A DNA stretch of 64,000 bases from Dermanyssus gallinae (Eukaryota; Arthropoda; Arachnida; Mesostigmata; Dermanyssidae). The stretch's first letter is position 1. Each line of letters opens with the position of its first letter. Positions 44,700 to 55,780 of the stretch are shown piece by piece. Where the stretch lies: NCBI GenBank assembly GCA_003439945.1, contig QVRM01005440.1, forward strand, positions 1 to 64,000. The letters are read 5' to 3'. The notes under the pieces were generated by a model. It had not been told where the DNA came from, did no database searches, and saw only the letters and a list, made by a program, of their open reading frames with translations. The position numbers and the translations under genes were made by a program.

Positions 44700-45510
44700 A
44701 GCCGCACATAGTGTGAAATGCAACGCGGCCTTGTCCGATCACGAACTCGTCTGACGACTGGGCTTCACCAAAGACACAATGCCAATTGGGTCACATTTAT
44801 TTTGTCAGAACCAAACATGGGGCGCAGACACCATGCTCATCATAACGGAGCCATGAGTGAGCCTAATTTCGCTCTCATGGAGCACATCCAGGCCTTCACT
44901 AGAAGTGGCCACGAATCTTACCCAAGGTGGAAGTCGGTGGCTGACGCCCTTGGTTGCCATCACGACGCTGGTTTTCTCATGTTTGCTATCCCGCTCATCG
45001 TAAAGTGCTCGAGCTCTCACGCCAAGGGTCACGGTACCAAGGTTTTTATGGACTCTCGGCTCGATGCTTCCGTACTAGTGAATCTTGGCTTTGAAAGATC
45101 TGAAAGATGGCAAAGATCACAACTGGGGTGTCACCGTGGGTTGAACATTTTAACTCGTACTTCTCCGCGTCGAGGCTGTTCAGGGGGATCCAACTGCTCA
45201 GCGTTCTCAGCTCACTTTTAGGGGAACTTCCTTAGGGTGTCGCTCGAAGATCCCTTCTGACAAACGAAGTTCAATGAAGTGGCTTATGGAACCAAACAAC
45301 TTCGACCGCCGATACAGCAAGGTTTCAAGCTGTGTCCTTGTTAAGTGCAAGCCAGTCTCCCCTCACCAGTGTACATGCAACGACAAGGTCGACTCCCTGA
45401 GAACAAGGGAGTTCATGGTGATGAGGTCACCATAGGCTGTCCTGTTCCTAGAGTTTAAGCAGATTTGCATGCGAGTCAGCCTTTAACAAGACATTTAGTT
45501 GGGGGTCACG
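44700..45510 (-). pseudogene. Possible decayed retroelement endonuclease region
   Basis: Minus-strand segments such as MQICLNSRNRTAYGDL (near 45470) and RARALYDERDS...TSVVMATKG (45020-44960) resemble the start of R1-type ORF2 endonucleases, but motifs are patchy and no GDxN or RT block was found. Treat as tentative. Confidence 0.25.
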
Positions 45511-47132
45511 GTCGGTAGGCTACCCGTATACTGCACCGCTAAGATCAAACCTGGACCAAATGCATTAAGTTGACACCTCATCATGAGTCAGCAGCCATAA
45601 GCAACTTTCAATGAGTGAGTGCTGGCGACCTTCGGCTTGATCGATAAACCTTTTGATATCCTAGGGTTATAATCTCTAGAAGGCAGTACGCAGGTAATGA
45701 ATGTCGATAGCGGAATAGCGTAAATGGACAAAATACACATTCATAAGACCAGCAGCGGAAACCGGGTAATCCTTTTTAAAGCTTTCGAAACGAGCGCGAC
45801 GGATCTGCAGTCAGGCTCTGCGGAAGGTTGGCTCAATAACCGGTCGTTACTCTTGTTGTCATTAACGAGCGTCGTCAGACCGTGCCTAGGCTTGTGACGA
45901 CCTTAGATTCCGCGTGTGCGTCTTAGTGTGCAGGCGTTCTGACGGCATACGACGCTTCGGCAATCGTCCCACTACGGCCAGTCTATGCTCGGTTCGAACA
46001 GATGATTCCACCTTTTCTGTTGACGCATCCTCTGCGTTTGCCCTGTCTCCAAGGGCACCTACCTTCTCTCCACCCCCGCGCATTCTCCCCCCTATCAGGC
46101 ATACCGGGAAACCTTCAACAAAGGGGCAAAAGTACTCTACGCTGTTCCCACGGGTATCGTTAGCCGGCCTGTATGTACCAGACAGATAGACACGGTTGAT
46201 GCTGAGCTTTTCCGCCTGCTGTGACGAGCTGATGGCTCAGGGTGGGTGGTGGTGTAGCCCGATGGGGTGCACACACGAGAAGACTGGGAAGATCTGGCAG
46301 CCACCGACCGCTCGCCGGCTGTCATCGCCTTTCGTATTAGACAGAGACCTCTTGCCTCCAAGAATACCTGACTACGTAGTCGCTTACCCGCAACTGGGCT
46401 TGTCGTTTGCATGAGAAAAGTTGATTTGTTTATTGATTCCTGTCCTGACACTTTGTAACGGCGTCCAGAAGCCAGAAACATTGACGAGGTGAGGATGACC
46501 ATGCAAGCACAAATCCGACTAAATGGGGGACGGGATGGTTAAAGTTGCGAATAACAAAACCCTCACGTACGTACATGAAAGCACGCTCACGATGTTGCCA
46601 CCATCCCTTTTATTAAGATATCCGTGTAGTTCGAGTGTTGTTTTCTCTTTTTCTTATTATTGTTGTTATTGTATGTTAATTTATGATTATATGTCATATT
46701 GGCCCTCACCTAGATAACATTAAATGCCTAACACTCGTTTAGCAGCGACCAGCCTTGTATTTAGATGCCGACAACCTAACTGCAAGTGAATGATTATACC
46801 ACTTTTAATTTTGCTAGCTAACAAACACAACTTGAGTAGAATAAAATAGAAAGGGCCACCCTAGGGAAACATAGTGCTGATGATTTTAATCATTGCTATA
46901 CATTTTGGTACAAGCATTATAAGTTAACAAACAGAAGAACGATAGCTGCCGCATGCAAAAAATTACTGTAATTTGTTTAATTCGGGTAGCATTTCTGGCA
47001 TGTCCCAAAAGTTTGAGTCCGACATCTATACGATATGTAATATTAGTTATTTCTATTTTTTATCTGTTGCGGTTTATTTTATTAATCAATTTATATTACA
47101 ATCCTGTGTAACTGAACGTGTTAACTTTCAGC
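45511..47132. other. Non-coding stretch
   Basis: Short frames only; nothing recognised. 46600-47100 is AT-rich. Confidence 0.4.
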
Positions 47133-49855
47133 CTATAACAGCCCTGGTGTGCACCATTCGGCAAGCGATCCCAAAACTGAGATCGCGTTGCCCCGCTGGA
47201 CGTGAATGGAAAGTCTTTGGCGCAAAAATTGTGCGGCTCTCTTGTCCCCAGTAGTTATCTTTAATCGTTCGCCCAATTTTGTAAGTATTTTTTCAGTCAA
47301 GGGGCCCGGTGGTCCCAAGGTTTCGGAGGCCACTGGGCTGAAGTTATGGGCTCTTGCCAGTTCGGCGTATTTGTTCATCTTGTTCGTTTCTGTTTGGGTC
47401 GCGGCGTGACCAACTCTAAGTGAACCGAAACCGACCATTGAGCGTGAAAGTGAGTCGGTTACGGTGGCATCCCATATGAGGGTACGGTCTCGTTCAAAGG
47501 GGATGAGAGTCATCCCGTCGGGACGCTTGCCGTCGTTTCTGGTTAGTACAGTTGGTTCCAGCGTCCTTGGGTAACCTGCCGTCCTCAAGGCCCTTGCTAT
47601 TGTGTCGTTGATAGCCGCGTGACGTGGTCGACGACCTTCACTGAGGGCGCAGGATAGAGCGTGGTGAGCTCTAATGCCCACTGGCTCCCCGCATCGGCTA
47701 ATGTGAGGGTGAACGAGCGGCGTACCAAGTCGGAGGCCAACGCATATTCTTGTAGTGGCATCATCTAGTAAGGTTCCTAACGATGCACTGGGTAGGGCGT
47801 GTAGCCAATCGCTTGCATGTTTTGCGGAGGTTGCCCTAAGCCCTAGTAGAGTCACTGTCAGCTTGATCAATAAGCTAGATTAATAATCGGCTAGCATGGC
47901 CGACCACTCACTCTGAGATGCGACGTTATTTGGTGAAGTTCCAAGAACCTCAACCAAATTACTCGTGACTCGATCTCGCATGGAGGTAAATTCGAGCTGG
48001 CCGGCTTCGTCAAGAAGTTCGCAGACCTTGCCGGAAACCTGATGGGTGGCAGCAACTATCGCAGGGAGTGCTAATATGGTCGGGTCTGGTAAGCCAAACC
48101 CCCCCTTGGCTATTGGCAAGAACATCTGTCGTTTGGCTGTATCGTCCAATTTGATGTTAAGCAGATTGGTTATTGTATTGGCTGTAAGATCATTGAAGCG
48201 TCGTAGCTCGTCCGTTTCGCCGGTAAGTTCGATACCCCTCAGAATATGAGTTAGGCGTGTGGCTGAGTAGGAGCACCTTAGCAGGTAAAGACCGCTATGG
48301 TAACCTATCAGAGGAAGGCGCTCCGAAGCGGTATTCAGTTTATCCAACCACTTCTGCAGCACGGGGGAGACACCTTCCTGAAGTAGGGGTACCCCTAGGA
48401 GCTCTACTTCGTTTGCGCTGAGTACCTTGCAGCCCAGTAACAAGTGCGTGATCTCAGAGGTTGTTGAGTCTGCATCAGGATTCCATACGAACAGTTCGCA
48501 TTTCGAGGGATTCAGGGCTAAGCCGCTTACGTTCTCAAAATCGATAATCTGCTGTATGTCACTAGCGATTGTAGAGGCGTTGCCTGCCAGTACGCCATCG
48601 TCCAAGTACCACATGTTAAGCGGGCTTTCGAGCGATTTGATCAGGTCGTTAACTGCCAGGCAAAATAAAGGTGGACCCAGAGGGTTTCCTTGTTGTATAC
48701 CTGTCTCGGACGATAGTATTAGGTCAGACGTTACAAGGCAAGTTGGACGTCTATATGAGGACTCGACATAATGGTACATGTCTGGGGTTGAGTCCTTGAC
48801 TGTCCTTAGCAAATGGTCTCTTCGAATCGTATTAAAAGCATTTGAAAAATCCAACTTGAGCAAGAACGTAGGGAAAGTCCTGGAGGCCAGGAAAGAGCGA
48901 GTTGTATGAACCGCTGTTTCTACTCCGGCTTTGACCGAGAACCCCAGTTGTCGGTCGTCTATTAGGTGTGCGAGCTGTCCTGTGTTATCTCTTATGCTGA
49001 CCTTCGAAGCAATCCTGCGCAGGCATGATGAGCATGCTATCGATCGGATAGAGCCGCACTTCTTTTTCAATGCAAATAATTTAGCGCCGAAAATGATTGG
49101 TAAAAGTTCCGCTGGTGCTTGCCCGAAGCGCAATACGTCAACAACTTTGGCGATAGATATTGCCAATTTATTGGCTGTTTCTCCTAGGTTTGGGGACAGC
49201 AAGTCGGCTAGTAGTCTTGGACGGATAAAGTCTAATCCTGCTGTGAAACTTCTGGGAAAAGATTGAACAGCAGCAAAAATGTCTTCCTTGCTTGTGGATC
49301 CAGAATCTGTTGATGGTGGCTCAGGCCATATAGGCTCTGCTGGTGCAGGCGGGTGTTTCGCTCTTAGTGCGTTGGCGGTATCTTCGCCAGGTGAAAACGT
49401 GTCTGTAGAGATTAGGATTCTAGCAGCATTGGTGCCGTCTCCTTCAGATAACTTGGTTAAGACTTTTCTAGCAACATCGGAGTCAGCGTGGATTCGCGCG
49501 TTTCTTTGAGCGGTTCTGTGGGCCGTCAGGTTATGCAACCTGGTGCCGCACTCGTAACCCCGGAGATTCTTCCTTATGATTTGCGCTAATAATTGGTTTA
49601 TATTTCTATTGGCTGGGAGGCGGAGTATGACCGGTACGAAGGAAAATAAGGCCAACCAAGCGTGGAAACTGTTCTGAGTGTGCACATCATCGAGCACCCT
49701 AGTGAGGGTCAAGGCTAAGATATGCCTAATGGATTTTGGTGTGATACGTACTAACTTAAAAGTTTTACTAATGTCTTAAAGCTTGACTAAGATGTCTTTA
49801 ACTGAAGGAGCGGCGGGGTGACTCGTGTCAATATCGGGAGACGGTGCTATATCTG
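47133..49855 (-). pseudogene. RLE copy 3 ORF2 (RT, CCHC, restriction-like endonuclease)
   Basis: One reading frame spans the region except for TAA at 49776-49778 and TAA at 47880-47882. In the 610-codon central block (49712-47883) RT motifs are intact: LKLDFSNAFNTI (Asp about 288), GIQQGNPLGP (about 338-346), YLDDG (Asp 371, 372) and LALNPSKCEL (about 398-407). After the second stop come HALPSASLGTLLDD, a knuckle with RCGEPVG...HHALSC whose first Cys looks replaced, RHAAIND and the nuclease core RPDGMTLIPF...LIWDAT, then TLGPPGPLTEKILTKLGERL. No apurinic-type endonuclease is present. Relative to copy 1, roughly 25 residues are missing between the second stop and the ALPSASLG motif. Confidence 0.85.
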
Positions 49856-51059
49856 TCGGGTGTTTTGTTCTAGTGTGTCGTAGGGGTTTCCATCTTCAGA
49901 GGTAGTTATACCTCTAACCGCAGCGGCATATGTTTTTTGGCCAATAGCGATATCGGCCGGTATAGGCGCCTGTTTGCAAGCTTCTTCTATAGTTGCTGCG
50001 GGGTGATTTACTTTCACCTGCTGGAGTGTACGGGCCGCACTGATGAGTCTACTCTTCTCCCTAAGGAAGAAAAGTCTCGGGCATGAAGACGCTCCAGCAG
50101 GATGTGGTCTACGGCAATTACCACACCGAGGTGTGTTTTGGCATGAAGCGGCTATATGCCCCTCGGTTCCACATCTACGACAGATTTTTCGTAGGCTACA
50201 CTGCTTGCTATATGACCGGGTCGGAGGCATTTAAAGCAGACCATCGGTTGATTCGGTTCGAGCACTACGGCGTGCGACTTATAACCCAGAAATATAGAGA
50301 TCGGTGGTTGCCGGTCAAATGTAAGTATTACCCGGTCTAAGGGCTTCCGTCCATCGCCCCGTGTGGTGTGCAGGCGACGAACTTGAGTCACTCCTAAGTC
50401 TTTTAATTCCTCTAGGATTTCTGCCTCTGGGAAGACGATGCTAACACCTTAAATTCTTGCCTTGAATGAAGCTATAGCTGGACATGAGGCCTTTACTTGT
50501 ATCCCGTTTAGTTGCTTGATGTTCAACAGAGAAGTTGCTGACTCCATGTTAGAAGTCCAAACGGCGATACTTGACTTGTCACCAGCCCTTCTTCAAAGTT
50601 AACGGGCGTATTATATTCGATGGGTTGTCTGCGAAGGACGACTTTGAGGGTGCCTATAGTACCTGCTTTAAGATCATCTCTAAACTTGTCCAACTGCTTC
50701 AGTTCTCGCGCCGCCAAGCGCTTCTCTTTACGGGACATGTAAACTGTGAATTCACCATTATCATCGTCCCTGTTAACCGCTTCGTCTTGAACAACTTGTT
50801 CTATAGTCTCAGGTAACGTCTTCCTCCTCTTTACGCCTAAAGGCGTGTTATTTTCCATTGTCGGGGTGGCCTTTTCACAAACGGGGTTTTCATGGGCGGC
50901 CTTCAGTTTATCTGATGGTAACACTACAGCGTTGGGCGCTGTTCCACTGAGCACTGTACTGCTCGTTGATTCATTTCCAGGTGCTGCATCTTTGCGCAGT
51001 CTAGTGATGTCCAGAGAGCGCGGAGCAACAATTGGAGGTGGTTGTGGCCCGGGGGCCAT
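49847..51059 (-). pseudogene. RLE copy 3 ORF1 (gag-like, zinc knuckles), broken
   Basis: Begins at ATG 51059 (MAPGPQPPPIVAPRS). The N-terminal 178 residues are Pro/Ser/Thr-rich with a basic patch (KRRKTLPE) and a Lys/Arg/Glu-rich segment. The frame is lost near 50575 and a stop occurs near 50450. Knuckles follow at 50300-50120: CFKCLRPGHI, then CRRCGTEGHIAASC (C-x2-C-x4-H-x4-C) and CGNCRRPH...SSC. A one-base shift near 50207 separates the first knuckle from the others. The last 127 residues are open to a stop at 49847. Such proteins coat retroelement RNA. Confidence 0.75.
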
Positions 51060-51118
51060 GACGTTCTTCGGTATCGACTGTATAAAGAACTGTCGCACTC
51101 AGAAGAAAAAAAATTCAC

Positions 51119-51190
51119 ACGACCGGGTTTCGAACTCGGTCTCCCCACTCCGTAGTCAGTGGCCCTGTTGCATACGCCACGTACTGCGCT
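51119..51190 (-). repeat. tRNA-Arg-like sequence with T8 terminator
   Basis: The minus strand reads GTGGCGTATGCAACAGGG (A-box-like), then CTGACTACGGA, identical to the anticodon loop region of arthropod-type tRNA-Arg(ACG), then GAGTTCGAAACCC (B box), with T8 at 51113-51106. The T-arm has one A-C mismatch and the acceptor ends pair poorly, so it is a tRNA-derived head or pseudogene. It immediately precedes ORF1 of RLE copy 3 on the same strand. Confidence 0.6.
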
Positions 51191-51570
51191 TGAAGTGTTA
51201 GTCGTCGATAACCAACTAGCGGCTACCGTTTGTAGTATGATGTAAACAAACAGTCGTAAAATGTAAACAATCACGCTGTCGAACGAAAGTTTCGAACACA
51301 CTCGAGAGGCGGACTGGCCTGGACGGGTTAGGGTCCTGACGTTCAGTGGAACGACTACCGGGCCTGCGTCCCGCGTCTATGGAAACGTCACTCAACACTG
51401 TCTGACTGCACCAATTGGCGCCGCAATCATCGAACTCGAATTGGCTACACGATTAGATTTTCCGGGAACACAAGTAAGAAGCGTCCGCACTCGACCAAGT
51501 GATCGAGGAACAAAAAAATAATTAGTAATTTGTTTAAGGGAACCGCTTTTGCTCTAGTCAGACGAAAAAT

Positions 51571-52165
51571 TTAGGTTATTCCGTGCTCTCCGTGCCTTTT
51601 CTGTTTCTTTTGCCGCCCGGCTCCGGCGCTCTTTGCGAACGTTGTGCATGCGCTTGCTCCGTCTTCAGCTTGTTCTCTCTTCTCAGAACGCTCTCCACCA
51701 GAGTCACTTCTAGGTCCCATTTGCGCTCGTGTTGAGCATGGCGGCGACAAGATTTGTCGACAAGAAGACGCTAAAGTAGCCACCACCAGTGGTCCCATAC
51801 GTGCGTCCTCTGGTGTTGGGGGGCAGAAGAAGGGAGTGTGAGTGGCATTATCCACCTCGTTGGTCCCACACATGACGCACGCAGGGTCCGGGGTTTTGCC
51901 TATTTGCTTATACAGGTACTTCTGGAGCACCTGTGCCTTAGATACGTGAGGTGATAGGTGACGCTTTCGTGTTCTCTGTTATACCATTTTTTGAGACCAG
52001 GAATAACCTGGCGGGCCTACGCTTTTGGTGTCTCCGATAACGTGCGCCTCCATCTCTGTTGTCACTTCTGGAGCGCTTACTCCCGGGCTGCCGCTTTCTT
52101 TTGCTGTCTTCGCCGACTGTGGCCTGTATTGAATACCGGCGAAAGCTGTAATGATCCTCCTTCAA
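51571..52165 (-). pseudogene. R1-like pol C-terminal fragment
   Basis: The minus strand reads ARLFLVSKNG (52040s), then LQKYLYKQIGKTPDPACVMC and a Cys/His motif ending HTPFFCP, the C-terminal zinc motif following the thumb in R1-clade elements. Frame changes occur between the parts. It faces away from the R1-like RT fragment that begins at about 52150 on the other strand. Confidence 0.65.
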
Positions 52166-54110
52166 GAACTGCGAAAGTCTTCAAGTGTATGGCGAGCAGG
52201 CTTCTGAAAGAGGGAGCCTATCCAGTGACATGAAAGAATGCTATCTTGGCCCTGATAGAAAAGCCAGAAGAAATGCATGTTACAGACCTAAGACCCTGAT
52301 TTGCCTCCTTCTACAATTTTGCGATGGACCACTACTATGTCTTCCACAAACACCATGAGCGCGTTTCTAAGCTCTTTTTACGCACATGGCGGTCTGGCTG
52401 TTTTTAATAAATACTTGTTTAACGAGTCATCCTTAGCTAAGAAATATGTCACATACGAATTCAAGTGTTCTTTCTTTCGCGGGATCTTAGAATGTAATCA
52501 ATTTTGAAGATGTTTTGATTACCATTACATAGGTGATATCCATTCGGCACTAATTAAATTCAACGCAACTTAATAAAATGTTTCTTTCACTCTGGATGAG
52601 CTGAACAGGCAAAGGACTCGCACCTGGCAACGCCCCTGGATCGGATTGAATCGCGGTAGGAACCCTCGGCCCCCCGGTCAAGTTGCTGACTGAATACGCT
52701 AGCCAGGCTGATTGAAAACGTGATCCAACACCTGAAAAAGGCGGTGAAGAAGCAGGCACCTTCTGACACTCAGTACAAGTGTCGTTAGAGTCGGTCCACG
52801 CTATCCGCCCTGAGACGTGTACTGCATCATGTCCGCGAGGAGACCATATGCCCCCTTAAAACGCGCAGATATATTTTGCTTTTACCTTCTGATGTTAGAA
52901 TTGCGTTCAAACAGAGCGTTATACTGGCCGCTCATGAGCGAAAGGCCATATTGCCCTGCCTGCGGCGAATTATCTAGTTTTTTAAAGTTCTGAACTAGTC
53001 GGAAATCTGCGTAGAAGACCACACACAGGGGGTAAGAGCGAGATCCCATAGGGCTCTGTTTTTAGCCTAGTCCTCTCAAACCTTGCTTATGACGGGGTCT
53101 TAGAGATCGGCTACTTTACGGGTAGGCTCGAGGCTTTAACTTACGCGGATGATCTCATGCTACTGGTCTCGACAAGAAAAAAACGGGCACTACAACAGGC
53201 GGCCAACAAAGCACTCGTCAATATATTCACCTGGTTGAAAACTCATCATTTAGAATCGGCAAAAATTGCCTATGTCGGGAAACTTTGTGGCCGCGTGGTC
53301 TAGGGAACTAGTGCGCTACTTATGATCGTTATACAGGGTGTTGCCTGTTCGATCCCTGTTGTTGATCGAATTTCAACGATGCTCGTTAAGAATAGTTGAT
53401 AAACCAAACCGCTGAGTGTCAGCGGCCATGCTGCCACAACTGTTGGGGAAACCCTAGATACCTCAACATGTCCGGCCATCGGCGTTGGCAAGGCGCATGG
53501 AGCGCTAGAATATGAGACTCCCGCTGCTGATGCCGGAGTACTGCAATGCTAATATTCCTTACTTAAAAGGATGAAGAGGATACCGGTTTTAGTGGGTTTG
53601 CCGAGTCTCACAGTAGTCACTGCTAGCTACCAGTGACACAAATACATAACGCATTTCTAAGATCTCCCATGAAAAAAATTAAAACAACCGCCAACAAAAT
53701 AGTGTAAAAAGTATGTAACAAATGTGCAAAGAACACTCACTTTTAGCAAGCCTTAAGTGTCTTAAGCGTATATTCTAAGGAAAGCCTTAGAAAAATGATC
53801 AAACCAATATCACAGCACTGGCTAAATCAAAGGCCGGTAACACAAACTTGACAAACCTGAGACTAACTTATATAGAAGGTGTGATGTCCGTTATCTATGA
53901 GTCTAACTGATATAATCTGCTGCTGATACCCCGCAGGTTCAAGGATAAACATTGGACTGTCTCCATTCGATATCGGCTTAATCACTGCTGCCGTTTCTTA
54001 GGGTTGGATCGTTCTTTGATTCTACTTAGGGACGAAGCTTTTAAGGACCTTTTACTGAGCCATTTATGTGCAAATAATACAGATGGATCGGAGCCTTAAA
54101 GGGCAAATTT
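52150..54110 (+). mobile_element. R1-like RT fragment, split by a SINE
   Basis: Plus-strand pieces in order: LLKEGAYPVT-stop-KNAILALIEKPEE (about 52190-52275; TGA where Trp is usual), stop-GSVFSLVLSNLAYDGVLEI (53045-53110; TAG where Gln is usual), an intact catalytic box LTYADDLMLLVS (YADD at 53142-53153), ANKALVNIFTWL, and after the SINE, thumb-like NLRLTYIEGVM (53850s) and DEAFKDLLLSHLC. The LAYDGVL block is typical of R1. Several stops and the SINE make it inactive. Confidence 0.7.
53285..53510 (+). repeat. tRNA-derived SINE, copy A
   Basis: Starts TTGTGGCCGCGTGGTCTAGG (A-box-like) and has the B box TGTTCGATCCC at 53346-53356. A unique body contains GTCAGCGGCCATGCTGCCAC and ACCTCAACATGTCC. 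The same head and body, in the same order and spacing, recur at 61675-61915. It interrupts the R1-like RT frame just after IAYVGKL, so it inserted into the dead or dying element. Confidence 0.75.
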
Positions 54111-55780
54111 TATCTGCAGACCTTCTTGTCAAAGCTCGGTATTGGATCTAAGTGCTTATAGAAACATATAAAGCACGCCAAGACGGTACCAGGCCTCTCT
54201 TCGATATCTGCTGAGACTAAGCCGGGAAGCCTGGAAGAAATCCGTCTACGAGGAGGAACGACCAACTCCGTAATAAACGATAGGCGCGTCAAACGGCGCT
54301 CCTGACGGGATGCGGGCAAGACGGGAAGCTTAGAGGTGCGGAAGTTTTTCGTTGCAGTCCTTTCCCAACTCAGGCCCCACTGCGTGAAGTCTATTTTTCT
54401 TGCCTTCATTAGTTTTAATTGCCGCCACCGCCGCTAGCGCCGTTATCGTCGAAGGATTTATGAAGGTTGTCGCTGCTTAGCTCCACCTAAGGCTGCCTCG
54501 AGTTTCACACGAGGCAGTCGATAGTCGAACAGCGAACCGGTCTGCCAGGTTGAGCCACAACAGTGTTTCTACCTCTCTGTTCTATCCCTGTCCTCTGCAA
54601 GCTCCTGTCCTGCCTCGAGGCTCGTTCGTAGCCGCAGCCACACGTCGGCTGCTTTGCGGCTACTTTCCTCACTACGACGTCCATCGGCTTCATATGTCGG
54701 CGAAAATGACAGATTGTCACCATCCCTAACGGGACGGCGCTGCCGTCGTTGCCCCTACTACAGACAGACGTATGAGTCGCTTCGCTAGGCTAAAAATCTG
54801 TTTCTCAATGCATCATCACTGCGCTTACATCAAAGCGTATCTTCGCGGCGTTGTTCTTCCGCAAAAGATATCTCATCCTGGTCGTAATATCCCTTCTCGT
54901 TGTTGTTGTTGTTGTTGTTGTTGCTGAGTTGTAAAGCATATCAAAGCCGCAGCATATAGCCGTTAGAGTATGGGAGGGGCAAACTAGACAAAAAAGGTAA
55001 TAAACTCTAAGAAGATTTTTGATATTTTAAATTAAGTCACTTGTGTTAGAAATGTGCATTGTCAAAAGTGAAAAAGGTGAAATTGTCTCCAAATGTATTT
55101 AAATATTTTTTGAAGAAGTAATGGCCAAGAGAGGGAAAGAAAATATCCATTATGCGACCACCATATCTGCTGATGAAAGCAATCTTTAGCAGGTCAAAAG
55201 ACTGGATGGTAGAGACTAAACGTCTGGACAAAAAGCAGAAAAGTTCGAATAAAATAAAGCACGGTTTCATTCAGAAATGACTGGCTGTCACTGCCCTAGA
55301 CCGCAAAATGAAACCCACCACATTCATGAAGTCAGGCTAGTGAGTAATACGTGCCTCTTCTGTAGATGTTTAGTTGTTTTAAAGCTATTGTTAATACGAT
55401 GAGAGTCGAACATTCAAACAAACAATATACAACATGTCCAATATACAACAATATACAACATCCGATACGGACGGGCGTGAGGCAAGAGCAGCCTAATGCT
55501 ACAAGAATCGTCATAGTATCTAGTGTTTCGTGCACGAAAATGTAATAACCATACAGTGAGTCTAGATCATACATAATCAGAGTAATATGGCTTATTTTGC
55601 TGAGCAAAAGTCTAATAGCAATCACATCGTTGTTCTTCAGATGAGCAAAATGTCTTAAAAATGTGTGAAAATTAAGCCTGGGCCAGCCAGCGGTGATCTT
55701 TCGGTGGAATCAGGCCAACGAGCTACAAAGGCATTTTGCTATAGGGACGTTATTGATAAATATGTACATTTAGCCGACAT
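54110..55780. other. Non-coding stretch
   Basis: No conserved frame. A (GTT)n tract lies at 54897-54924 and a local direct repeat, ACAATATACAACA, near 55420-55460. Confidence 0.4.

Larger units (their letters stand above)
47133..51113 (-). mobile_element. RLE-type non-LTR retrotransposon, copy 3 (near full length)
   Basis: The most complete copy, read on the minus strand: ORF1 with gag-like zinc knuckles (51059-49847), then ORF2 with RT, zinc knuckle and restriction-like endonuclease (about 49855-47133). ORF2 overlaps the ORF1 end in a different frame. A tRNA-Arg-like sequence ending in T8 lies 46 bp upstream of the ORF1 ATG. ORF1 carries at least two frameshifts and stops; ORF2 carries two in-frame TAA codons, so the element is inactive. 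No target duplication or poly(A) could be defined at the 3' end near 47130. Confidence 0.85.
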
